Below are positions 7,175 to 13,545 of a stretch of 13,545 bases of DNA, one piece after another. The stretch's first letter is position 1. Each line of letters opens with the position of its first letter. The notes below the pieces were generated by a model, which was not told the origin of the DNA, did no database searches, and saw only the letters and a list, made by a program, of their open reading frames with translations. Source of the stretch: an uncultured Lachnospiraceae bacterium (GTDB taxonomy: Bacteria; Bacillota; Clostridia; Lachnospirales; Lachnospiraceae). The DNA lies in assembly GCA_905236275.1 (NCBI GenBank), contig CAJOPI010000052.1, positions 1-13,545 of the forward strand, read 5' to 3'. The translations under genes and the position numbers were made by a program.

Positions 7175-8122
7175 TTGAAGAAATATGTCATTAAAAGGGT
7201 AGTAACGGCATTTTTTACATTGCTGGCGATACTACTTATTCTATTTATACTCATGCAGTTAATGCCGGGTTCACCGTTTAATGATGAAAAGCTGAATGCC
7301 GACCAGAAGGCTGTACTTTATGCGAAATACGGCCTCGACCAGCCTATAGTGGTACAGTTTGGAAGATATGTTTTAAATATGCTTCAGGGTGACTTTGGCG
7401 TAAGCTATAAGATTTCAAGAAATACACCGATTTCACAGCTTATACAGTCACGTCTGCCGATTTCAATAGGGATTGGTTTTGCAGCGGTGACAATAGGTGC
7501 GATTGTCGGTCTGATACTGGGACTGATAGCGGCACTGAATAAAGATACAATACTTGATACGCTGGCGACCGTCATATCCGTTATCGGAGTTTCGGTTCCC
7601 TCGTATGTTTTCGCACTTGCTTTAAGCTATCAGCTCGGATTCAATCTAAGGCTCTTTCCGATGCTTTTTTCAAAGGATCAGGTAATAGGGTCAAGTATCA
7701 TGCCGAGTATAGCACTTTCGATGTTTACGATGGCTTCGATAGCGCGTTTCACACGAAGCGAGATGCTTGAAGTCCTTGACAGTGATTATATGCTCCTTGC
7801 AGAGTCAAAGGGAATTTCCGGTGGGGCGCTCTTTTTCAAGCACGCGCTCAGAAATGCACTTATACCGATAGTTACGGTACTGGCTCCGCTTGTGGTTGAC
7901 CTTATGACAGGTTCGCTTGTCGTAGAGAAGATATTTGCAATTCCCGGAGTCGGAAGTCTCCTTGTAAATGCAATACAGTCAAATGATTACAATGTCGTTA
8001 TTTCGCTGAGCTTCATTTATTCGGCAATGTATATCGTTATCATGCTTGTAGTTGATATACTTTATGGAATAATTGACCCGAGAATCAGACTTGTAAGGGT
8101 AAGGGGGACATCCAGGAAATGA
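7175..8122 (+). CDS. oppB: Oligopeptide ABC transporter permease, OppB type
   Basis: This 315-residue integral membrane protein is one of the two permease subunits of the peptide importer. The N-terminus MKKYVIKRVVTAFFTLLAIL is the typical first membrane segment of OppB/DppB. A periplasmic-side loop with KYGLDQPIVVQFGRYV follows, then the transport domain with about five further membrane segments (from about 97 to 300). The cytoplasmic coupling loop that contacts the ATPases is at about residues 209-231 (AESKGISGG...NALIP). The start is a TTG at 7175, supported by GAGGAG (7162-7167) 7 nt upstream; the nearest ATG (7185) is out of frame. The stop overlaps the oppC start as ATGA, so translation is probably coupled. 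Confidence 0.93.
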   Translation: MKKYVIKRVVTAFFTLLAILLILFILMQLMPGSPFNDEKLNADQKAVLYAKYGLDQPIVVQFGRYVLNMLQGDFGVSYKISRNTPISQLIQSRLPISIGIGFAAVTIGAIVGLILGLIAALNKDTILDTLATVISVIGVSVPSYVFALALSYQLGFNLRLFPMLFSKDQVIGSSIMPSIALSMFTMASIARFTRSEMLEVLDSDYMLLAESKGISGGALFFKHALRNALIPIVTVLAPLVVDLMTGSLVVEKIFAIPGVGSLLVNAIQSNDYNVVISLSFIYSAMYIVIMLVVDILYGIIDPRIRLVRVRGTSRK

Positions 8123-9195
8123 AGATAAAGAAGAAAAATACAGTAGTTACCTCATCAGTCGCAGCGGAGGCTTATGTTCCCACAGCTGCCGATTTTGAAT
8201 TTATCGGGGATAATGCTGATATATCAATAGACAGTAATTATGCGGCACTCGGATACTGGCACGAAGCATTTCTCCGCTTCGTAAATAAGAAAAGTGCCAT
8301 GATAGGACTGATTTTTATCGTGCTTATAACAATTTTTGCGATAGTCGGTCCTCATATGAATGAATATACTTATTCCGCCCAGAATCTTTCGGAGAAAAAT
8401 CTGGCACCGAGAGTGCCGGTTCTTGAATATACAGGAATATTCGACGGAAGCGAAGTCATGAGGACGACGAGCGGATATAAAAAAGTGAATGGCTATTTTG
8501 ACAAGAAGCTGCCGACAACCTTTTACTGGTTTGGTTCTGATAATTTCGGACGTGATATCTGGACGAGAACCTGGTCGGGCGCGAGAGTTTCGCTTATAAT
8601 CGCGGTTGCGGCAGCGGTCATTGATATGCTTATCGGCTTAACCTACGGACTTGTTTCGGGATATTTCGGCGGTGCGGTCGATATCGTGATGCAGCGTATA
8701 TTGGAAATCTGCAACGGTATACCGAGACTCGTTATAGTTACGCTCCTTCTGCTGGTTTTAAATCCCGGAATGCTGACGATAGTTATTGCTCTTATGCTGA
8801 CCGAATGGATGAGCATGAGCCGTATAGCGAGAGCGGAAATGCTGAAGCTTAAAGAACGTGAATTTGTCCTCGCTTCAAGGACTCTCGGTGCCGGAAGCAT
8901 GCATATAATTTTCAGCGAGATATTGCCGAATATTATCGGACCCGTAATTACACAGGTTATGTTTTCTATTCCTACTGCTATCTTTACAGAGGCTTTCCTA
9001 AGCTTCGTGGGACTCGGTATACCTGTTCCGCAGTGCTCGCTCGGTTCACTGATTTCAGAGGGATTCAACAGCTTCACGACTCACCCTTATCAGATAATTC
9101 CGCCTATAGTAGTGATGGCGCTTTTGATGTTGAGCTTTAACTTGGTAGCAGATGGCTTGCGTGAAGCACTTGACCCGAAAATGAAAGAACAGTGA
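8119..9195 (+). CDS. oppC: Oligopeptide ABC transporter permease, OppC type
   Basis: This 358-residue protein is the second permease subunit, the partner of OppB. A cytoplasmic tail of about 55 residues precedes the first membrane segment (about 60-77, MIGLIFIVLITIFAIVG). The family motif around FGSDNFGRDIWTRTWSGAR (138-156) leads into the transport domain, and the coupling loop to the ATPases is at about 251-271 (ASRTLGAGS...EILP). It is longer than many OppC proteins, which are nearer 300 residues, because of the N-terminal tail and an outer loop of about 60 residues (80-137). It starts in a 4-bp ATGA overlap with oppB, and oppD begins 19 nt after its stop. Confidence 0.92.
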   Translation: MKIKKKNTVVTSSVAAEAYVPTAADFEFIGDNADISIDSNYAALGYWHEAFLRFVNKKSAMIGLIFIVLITIFAIVGPHMNEYTYSAQNLSEKNLAPRVPVLEYTGIFDGSEVMRTTSGYKKVNGYFDKKLPTTFYWFGSDNFGRDIWTRTWSGARVSLIIAVAAAVIDMLIGLTYGLVSGYFGGAVDIVMQRILEICNGIPRLVIVTLLLLVLNPGMLTIVIALMLTEWMSMSRIARAEMLKLKEREFVLASRTLGAGSMHIIFSEILPNIIGPVITQVMFSIPTAIFTEAFLSFVGLGIPVPQCSLGSLISEGFNSFTTHPYQIIPPIVVMALLMLSFNLVADGLREALDPKMKEQ

Positions 9196-9214
9196 TATAA
9201 GGACGATTAATAAG

Positions 9215-10291
9215 ATGGAAAAAATACTTGAGATAAATAATCTTGATATTACATTTAAGACTACTGCGGGGGAGGTTCATGCAATCCGCGGGATTGACAT
9301 AGACCTCGAAAAAGGAGAGACCGTAGCGATAGTTGGTGAGTCGGGTTCGGGAAAATCCGTCACCATGAGGGCGGTCATGGGAATACTTGCGAAGAATGCC
9401 CGCGTAAACAGCGGTACGGTAAAATTTCATTATAAGCATGAAGACGGCTCCGCGGCAGAAGTCGATATACTCACAAAAGATAAAAAGTGGATAAGAAAGC
9501 ACATCAACGGAAAAAGGATAGCAATGGTCTTTCAGGACCCGATGACGAGCCTTGACCCAACAATGCCTATCGGAAAACAGATAATGGAAGGCATGATAAA
9601 GCATTTCAACATGAGCAAGGATGAGGCGTGGGAGAGGGCACTGAGGCTCCTGAATGAAGTCGGTATAAGCAATGCGGAAAACAGAATGAAAAATTATCCG
9701 CATCAGCTTTCCGGCGGTCAGAGACAGAGAGTGGTCATAGCGATAGCACTATCCTGTGATCCTGACCTCCTTATCTGTGACGAGCCTACAACGGCACTCG
9801 ACGTAAATATTCAGGCAAAAATACTTGAGCTTATCAAGAAGGTTCAGAAGGAACGCGGCATTTCCGTCATTTATATTACGCATGATTTAGGCGTTGTTGC
9901 AAAAGTTGCGGATTATGTTGATGTAATGTATGCCGGCAAAATTGTCGAGAAGGGCAATGTAAATGAAATCTTCTATGAGCCTACACACCCTTATACATGG
10001 GGACTTCTTTCGGCAATGCCTGATCTTGAAACCGATGATGACAGACTTTATACGATACCGGGCTCTCCGCCGAACCTGCTCTATGAACCGGAAGGAGATG
10101 CTTTCGCGCCGAGAAACAGTTATGCGATGAAAATTGATAAACTGAAGGAACCTCCAATGTTTGAAATCAGCAAGACACATAGTGCTGCGACATGGCTCTT
10201 AGACCCGCGGGCACCGAAATTCGAGATGCCTGTTGAGATAAAGAACAGGATAGAGAGAATGAAGTTAGCTTCGGGAGGTGCCGAAAAATGA
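9215..10291 (+). CDS. oppD: Oligopeptide ABC transporter ATP-binding protein, OppD type
   Basis: This 358-residue cytosolic ATPase powers peptide import together with OppF. Walker A is GESGSGKS (41-48), the Q-loop glutamine is Gln107 in VFQDPMTSLDP, the ABC signature is LSGGQ (165-169), Walker B is LLICDE (185-190) and the switch histidine is His223 in YITHDL. The C-terminal oligopeptide-transporter extension is present (THPYTWGLLSAMP onward). The four cysteines found in many OppD/DppD tails (GCPFAPRC...C...ACW) are all replaced here: Asp295, Asn301, Asp308 and Thr326. A metal cluster is therefore not expected. I recall the same loss in lactic-acid-bacterial OppD proteins. The ATG is preceded by AAGGA at 11 nt. 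Its stop overlaps the oppF start as ATGA. Confidence 0.94.
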   Translation: MEKILEINNLDITFKTTAGEVHAIRGIDIDLEKGETVAIVGESGSGKSVTMRAVMGILAKNARVNSGTVKFHYKHEDGSAAEVDILTKDKKWIRKHINGKRIAMVFQDPMTSLDPTMPIGKQIMEGMIKHFNMSKDEAWERALRLLNEVGISNAENRMKNYPHQLSGGQRQRVVIAIALSCDPDLLICDEPTTALDVNIQAKILELIKKVQKERGISVIYITHDLGVVAKVADYVDVMYAGKIVEKGNVNEIFYEPTHPYTWGLLSAMPDLETDDDRLYTIPGSPPNLLYEPEGDAFAPRNSYAMKIDKLKEPPMFEISKTHSAATWLLDPRAPKFEMPVEIKNRIERMKLASGGAEK

Positions 10292-11232
10292 GGACAATAG
10301 ACTATACTAAGGAACCTCTTTTGAAGGTTGAAAACTTAAAGCAGCATTTCAAGGTTAACAGGAATTTTACCGTAAAGGCTGTTGACGGAGTGAGCTTTTC
10401 GATATGGCCGGGTGAAACCTACGGTCTGGTAGGTGAGTCAGGCTCAGGAAAATCAACGGTCGGAAGAAGTGTTATCAGGCTCTATGACCCTACAGACGGG
10501 AAGATTTTTTTTGACGGAAACGATATAAGCGGAAAAATGTCAAAAAATACCATCAATGATTTAAGGGTCAGGATGCAGATGATCTTTCAGGACCCGATGG
10601 CTTCGCTGAATCCAAGAAAGACTGTAGGAGACATTATCGGAGAGGGGCTTGACATTCACAAGAGCTATAAGAGCAGAGATGAGAGAACGGCGAAAATTAA
10701 GGCTATACTTAAAAAAGTCGGACTTGCGGAGGAGCATATTTCGAGATATCCGCATCAGTTTTCAGGCGGACAGAGACAGAGGGTAGGTATTGCGAGAGCG
10801 CTTATCATGAACCCAAAGCTTGTCATTGCTGACGAATGTATCTCGGCGCTTGACGTTTCCATTCAGGCGCAGGTCGTGAATCTGATGAAGGACATTCAGG
10901 AAGAGACGGGAACGGCGTATCTTTTTATCGCACATGACCTTTCTATGGTTAAATATATCTCTGACAGGATAGGTGTTCTGCATCTGGGACATCTTGTTGA
11001 AATGGGCACTAAGGACGAGATTTTTGAAAATCCCATCCACCCTTACACAAAGAGTCTGCTTTCGGCTATTCCCACGCCGAACCCTATTGCCGAGAAAACA
11101 AGGGCTGCCATTCCTTATGACTATGCAACGTCGGGGCTTAATTACAGTAAGGGAAGCTATCATCTGATAGACGGAACTCATTATGTGAAATGCACTGATG
11201 AGGAGCTTGAAAGTTTTAGAAAAAAGTATTAA
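10288..11232 (+). CDS. oppF: Oligopeptide ABC transporter ATP-binding protein, OppF type
   Basis: This 314-residue protein is the second cytosolic ATPase of the importer and is expected to pair with OppD. Walker A is GESGSGKS (49-56), the Q-loop glutamine is Gln101, the signature is FSGGQ (158-162), Walker B is LVIADE (178-183) followed by Cys184 where many homologues have Pro (DECISALD instead of DEP-SALD), and the switch histidine is His216 in FIAHDL. The C-terminal extension begins at HPYTKSLLSAIPTPNP. The Lys-Tyr-rich tail after the extension is common in Firmicute OppF. It is the last gene of the operon. No T-rich terminator follows; a MITE-like repeat begins 24 nt after the stop. Confidence 0.94.
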   Translation: MRTIDYTKEPLLKVENLKQHFKVNRNFTVKAVDGVSFSIWPGETYGLVGESGSGKSTVGRSVIRLYDPTDGKIFFDGNDISGKMSKNTINDLRVRMQMIFQDPMASLNPRKTVGDIIGEGLDIHKSYKSRDERTAKIKAILKKVGLAEEHISRYPHQFSGGQRQRVGIARALIMNPKLVIADECISALDVSIQAQVVNLMKDIQEETGTAYLFIAHDLSMVKYISDRIGVLHLGHLVEMGTKDEIFENPIHPYTKSLLSAIPTPNPIAEKTRAAIPYDYATSGLNYSKGSYHLIDGTHYVKCTDEELESFRKKY

Positions 11233-11256
11233 TCAAGCAGAACGACAAATCATCAG

Positions 11257-11438
11257 TTGTAGATAATTAACAAATCCAAAGCGGGGAATGGAAGCAGTAA
11301 TGCTCATCCAATCATGCTTCGCCCTTGGCTCGCATTCTTGGGGGCATCTTGCATGGGTGTCACTTACGAAATCAAAGATTTCTGTGACACCGCAAACGCC
11401 GGTAGTTATGCCCGCGTCGGATTGTTCATTATCTACAA
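11257..11438. mobile_element. MITE-like non-coding element with terminal inverted repeats
   Basis: This 182-bp unit is bounded by TTGTAGATAATTAACAA (11257-11273) and its inverted copy TTGTTCATTATCTACAA (11422-11438), which differ at one position. The similarity continues inward to about 29 bp on the left (11257-11285) and 28 bp on the right (11411-11438), with three mismatches and a one-base gap. The inside has no credible gene but contains a second hairpin (11349-11395) and a GGAATGGAAGC/GCTTC...GCATTC set of complementary segments (11285-11336). No clear target-site duplication is visible. It fills the gap between oppF and the convergent secreted-protein gene. Together these features suggest a miniature inverted-repeat element, but a palindromic terminator-like repeat of another origin is possible. 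Confidence 0.6.
11349..11395. repeat. Internal hairpin of the MITE-like element
   Basis: GGTGTCAC (11356-11363) pairs with GTGACACC (11384-11391), and further in GAAATC (11368-11373) pairs with GATTTC (11377-11382) around an AAA loop, with a 4-against-1 internal loop between the stems. TTGC (11349-11352) and GCAA (11392-11395) can extend the base across a bulge. It has no T run on either side, so if it ends transcription of oppF or of the facing gene it does so inefficiently. Confidence 0.65.
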
Positions 11439-11464
11439 CGTGGCTTTATGGATACCAAATATGT

Positions 11465-12283
11465 CTAAACCCTGTTGTTGTCGTCTGCGACGATATTGAA
11501 AATATCCTTATCGTCGGCGGGAGCTTCTTTGGAATCGTTGGCTTTGAGCTTTAGGGTGATGATGTCAGAGTCATTATTCCAACTGGTTGACTTCCAGTTG
11601 AGGGTGAGCTTCGAGCCGTCAAAGGAGAGCTTGTAAAGCTCGCCGTCTTTGATGCTCTCACCGTAAATCTGCCCGCTTCTCTCGAAAAGTACAAGGGTAT
11701 CACCACTCGGATTTTTCTTGTCATTGTAGGTATAGTCTGAACCTTCGGGCTCATAGTGCCCGAATTCGAGAACCGGTCCGTCGGCTTCATCATTTATCCA
11801 CGCGTCAACCCTGTAATCTGTGGTATCACCGTTGAAACCGACAGAATTGTAATAGCCGTAAGGTATATCCTTCAGGGAATAAGCTGAATTTTCAGAGCTT
11901 TCCTCAGGCGGGTCGGTAACACGTCCATCCGGACCGACATAATAGCCGTCGGGCGTATAGCTGTCGGTCAGCATTATTCCGTCAGTTCCCACATAATACA
12001 TTCCAACCCAGCAGTCTGTTGCAACGGAATAGTCCTCGCTGCAATATGCCCAAGTCCCGTCTTCAAAATTTACCCATGTATCCTTATAGGCATAGCCATC
12101 CGGATCAAATACATAGAATTTATCGCCTATCATGTAAAAACCGTCAGCAAGTACGCTTCCGTCGGGATTTTCATAGCGGATTCCGTTAGAGTCCTTTTTC
12201 CAGCCCGCAAAAGCTGAAACGCTCATAAGCATGATCAAAGCTGTAAAAATCGCAGTCCCGACTATAAATTTTCTTTTTGGCAT
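11465..12283 (-). CDS. Secreted protein with cell-wall-binding-like repeats
   Basis: This 272-residue protein is not assigned to a named family. It has a signal peptide (MPKRK, hydrophobic core, likely cleavage after AFA at residue 26). Mature residues 27-121 form tandem Trp/Tyr/Gly/Asp-rich units such as GWKKDSNGIRYENPDGSVLA, GFYMIGDKFYVFDPDGYA and DGYYVGPDGRV, which resemble choline-binding or glucan-binding repeats of Gram-positive surface proteins. An acidic linker (about 123-135) leads to a C-terminal region (about 136-272) of beta-strand character with no motif I recognise; its tail is Asp/Asn-rich. It probably sits at the cell surface. The ATG at 12283 is chosen because GAGGGG (12295-12290) is 6 nt upstream; the in-frame TTG at 12289 would abut that site. 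It is convergent with oppF and downstream of the acyltransferase gene. Confidence 0.75.
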   Translation of the reverse strand: MPKRKFIVGTAIFTALIMLMSVSAFAGWKKDSNGIRYENPDGSVLADGFYMIGDKFYVFDPDGYAYKDTWVNFEDGTWAYCSEDYSVATDCWVGMYYVGTDGIMLTDSYTPDGYYVGPDGRVTDPPEESSENSAYSLKDIPYGYYNSVGFNGDTTDYRVDAWINDEADGPVLEFGHYEPEGSDYTYNDKKNPSGDTLVLFERSGQIYGESIKDGELYKLSFDGSKLTLNWKSTSWNNDSDIITLKLKANDSKEAPADDKDIFNIVADDNNRV

Positions 12284-12295
12284 AGGCAACCCCTC

Positions 12296-12346
12296 ATTTG
12301 TTAAAATAAATGTATACAGTATACCAACATAATTATTTTAACAAAT
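12296..12346. repeat. Perfect 14-bp inverted repeat flanking an operator-like palindrome
   Basis: ATTTGTTAAAATAA (12296-12309) and TTATTTTAACAAAT (12333-12346) are exact inverted copies, 23 bp apart. Between them lies GTATAC-A-GTATAC (12312-12324), itself an inverted repeat that covers the predicted -10 box of the secreted-protein gene. The left arm abuts that gene's Shine-Dalgarno. It has no GC-rich stem and no T run of terminator type, so a protein-binding site is more likely than a terminator. Confidence 0.65.
12318..12344 (-). promoter_or_regulatory. Candidate extended -10 promoter of the secreted-protein gene
   Basis: On the minus strand TGGTATACT (12326-12318) is an extended -10 element (TGn then TATACT). 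A possible -35, TTGTTA (12344-12339), is 15 bp away, shorter than ideal, but extended -10 promoters tolerate a poor -35. Transcription would begin near 12311 and leave a leader of about 28 nt. Confidence 0.45.
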
Positions 12347-12379
12347 CTTTAAATCCTTGTCTATAAGCGGATTTTGTAT

Positions 12380-13336
12380 TTATTGCCGTACTTTTTTCAA
12401 GAGTTTTGTTGGTATATTGGAAATCAGAAATAAGAGACTTCCGACACCCCAGACGATAAGGAAATTTATCCGGAAGGAGACCGGGAATGGGTAGGTCAGT
12501 GTCAGCATATATCCGATATAGCCGGAGCAGAAGCACTGTACGAGGTAGAGCGGAAGAGCCATTTCGCCGATATATTTAAATATGGCTTTAAGAGGCTTTC
12601 CGGCTGATAAAAGTTCGGAGAGCCTTTCGTTATTTATATATCCGATAATGAGCAGGCTTCCACCTGTCCCCAATACTGCCAGATCAGCAAGTATATTTGA
12701 AAAATATTTTATGCTGACGGCTTTTGCGGTAAAAAATACAGCGAGTGAAATTATCAGAACCGGACAGCAGTCTTTAGCGTAATTTTTCGCCATGTCAGAA
12801 TATTTTTTTACAAGATAGCCTAAGAGCATGGCAATAAGACCGATGACATAGAGCCTTTCAAGTCTTTCCGAACAGAAGATAAAGAGGATGAAAAGCGTAA
12901 ACTCAATAGGTATAAGGGCTTTTCCGCCTGCGATTTTAGCCAGAAGGAAAAGAATTATATAGTATAAGAGTATTGCCGATACGAACCAGTAAAGGGTTGG
13001 ATAGATAAATACGGTGATTATCTGTGTCATATCCGCAAAGGAATAGAAGCCCATTAGGTATGAGCCGATATAGGCGATTGCGGTTATCGGCAATATCCTT
13101 GCAAGTCGGCGGAGATACCAGCTCGGAAAGCCTTTCCATTCTGTTCTGTCTATAGAAGCTGCAAGGGAGAAGCCGCTCACCATGAAGAAGAGGTTGTTCC
13201 CCATGTCCTGTCCTAAGAGGGTCAGGAATTTCCAATTGTCGGGCAGAATCGTGTTGCAGTGATAAAGGAATATCATTATGCACGCCGCCGCTTTTATCAT
13301 ATCTATAATCGGCACGTAATTGCTGTTTTTGTTCAT
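12380..13336 (-). CDS. Acyltransferase-3 family integral membrane protein
   Basis: This 318-residue multi-pass membrane protein matches the acyltransferase-3 (OafA/NodX-like) group, whose members O-acylate sugars, cell-wall polymers or other envelope glycans. Conserved points are the first-helix motif ending FLYHC with the likely catalytic His26, the FFMVSGF motif (50-56) and RRLARILP (76-83). The rest is a series of about eight to ten hydrophobic segments, the last around 290-308. It is somewhat short for the family and has no SGNH hydrolase domain. The acyl acceptor cannot be read from sequence. The ATG at 13336 is preceded by GAGG at 9 nt; the in-frame TTG at 13351 lacks a binding site. 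It lies 96 bp upstream of the secreted-protein gene, on the same strand, with a likely internal promoter between them. Confidence 0.82.
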   Translation of the reverse strand: MNKNSNYVPIIDMIKAAACIMIFLYHCNTILPDNWKFLTLLGQDMGNNLFFMVSGFSLAASIDRTEWKGFPSWYLRRLARILPITAIAYIGSYLMGFYSFADMTQIITVFIYPTLYWFVSAILLYYIILFLLAKIAGGKALIPIEFTLFILFIFCSERLERLYVIGLIAMLLGYLVKKYSDMAKNYAKDCCPVLIISLAVFFTAKAVSIKYFSNILADLAVLGTGGSLLIIGYINNERLSELLSAGKPLKAIFKYIGEMALPLYLVQCFCSGYIGYMLTLTYPFPVSFRINFLIVWGVGSLLFLISNIPTKLLKKVRQ

Positions 13337-13403
13337 TTTTATTAGCCTCAATTAGGATTTGTTAATTGTGTATAGATGATTGTCGCATTTTATTTCATAG
13401 TTG

Positions 13404-13412
13404 ATTTTAGCA
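13404..13412 (-). promoter_or_regulatory. Weak candidate promoter of the acyltransferase gene
   Basis: TGCTAAAAT on the minus strand (13412-13404) is an extended -10 element about 70 nt before the start codon. No good -35 is visible at 16-18 bp upstream. Confidence 0.3.
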
Positions 13413-13467
13413 CAGATAGGAAGTGATGTGGAAAGATTTGGCTTTTAAAATGAAATTAGCTTAGGAA

Positions 13468-13545
13468 CTGTAGATAAATAACATGTACAATTGCGCAGGA
13501 TAAACTTTCAATTGCAAGGAAGAGGAATGAAGCGTAGCGAGCTAC
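13468..13545. repeat. Partial repeat resembling one end of the MITE-like element
   Basis: TGTAGATAAATAACA (13469-13483) matches the end of the 11257-11438 element at 14 of 15 positions. Further in, GGAATGAAGC (13524-13533) resembles GGAATGGAAGC at 11285-11295. The stretch between differs and contains CAATTGC twice (13488-13494 and 13509-13515). The last bases form GTAGC-GA-GCTAC (13534-13545). The unit is cut by the window edge, so its far end and size are unknown. Confidence 0.4.

Noticed and set aside
10819..10860. OppF Walker B region with Cys184 in place of the usual Pro as a sign of inactivation
   Set aside because: All catalytic residues (Walker A Lys, Glu183, signature, His216) are intact and the Pro position is not catalytic, so it is probably a neutral family variant.
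11288..11554. Plus-strand open frames of 60-90 codons across the MITE-like element and the end of the secreted-protein gene
   Set aside because: They run through inverted repeats and antisense to a well-supported gene, lack ribosome binding sites and resemble no known protein.
12582..12782. Plus-strand 66-codon frame within the acyltransferase gene
   Set aside because: It is antisense to a conserved membrane protein and has no start signal or recognisable sequence.
13355..13367. A 13-base exact match (AATTAACAAATCC on the minus strand) to the left end of the MITE-like element at 11265-11277, upstream of the acyltransferase gene
   Set aside because: A 13-base AT-rich match is expected by chance in a window of this size and nothing else around it resembles the element.

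Overview
The window looks like a chromosomal segment of a low-to-moderate-GC Firmicute, most likely a Lachnospiraceae-type Clostridium relative (Butyrivibrio, Roseburia or Eubacterium kin). The basis is strong AGGAGG-like ribosome binding sites, sigma-A type promoters, clostridial-type SerC and SerA, a Gram-positive oligopeptide transporter and a secreted protein with choline/cell-wall-binding-like repeats. The genus is inferred from protein character only. I see no tRNA, rRNA, CRISPR array, phage gene or transposase.

Left part (1-4169, + strand) is amino-acid biosynthesis: ilvB (acetolactate synthase catalytic subunit, with no ilvN beside it), then serC and a serA-type dehydrogenase as a two-gene serine unit with its own likely promoter. 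A strong bidirectional terminator (4136-4169) separates this unit from a convergent minus-strand gene for a membrane-anchored SIMPL/DUF541 protein (4186-5034).

Centre (5035-11232, + strand) is a complete peptide-import operon, oppA-oppB-oppC-oppD-oppF. It is driven by a near-consensus promoter (5162-5190). The leader of about 155 nt can fold into a long closing helix enclosing two hairpins and ending just before the oppA ribosome binding site. A stable hairpin lies between oppA and oppB and probably sets a high lipoprotein-to-permease ratio. oppB/oppC and oppD/oppF overlap by ATGA, which suggests translational coupling.

Right part (11233-13545) is more accessory. A 182-bp element with imperfect terminal inverted repeats of about 28-29 bp and no coding capacity (MITE-like) lies between oppF and a convergent pair of minus-strand genes: a small secreted protein with cell-wall-binding-like repeats and, upstream of it, a membrane acyltransferase-3 protein. 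The spacer between these two genes holds a 14-bp perfect inverted repeat flanking a smaller palindrome over the predicted -10 box. A second sequence resembling one end of the MITE-like element begins at 13468 and is cut by the window edge.

Most of the window is ordinary metabolism and transport. The parts most likely to be undescribed are non-coding: the folded oppA leader, the MITE-like family, and the nested palindrome before the secreted-protein gene.
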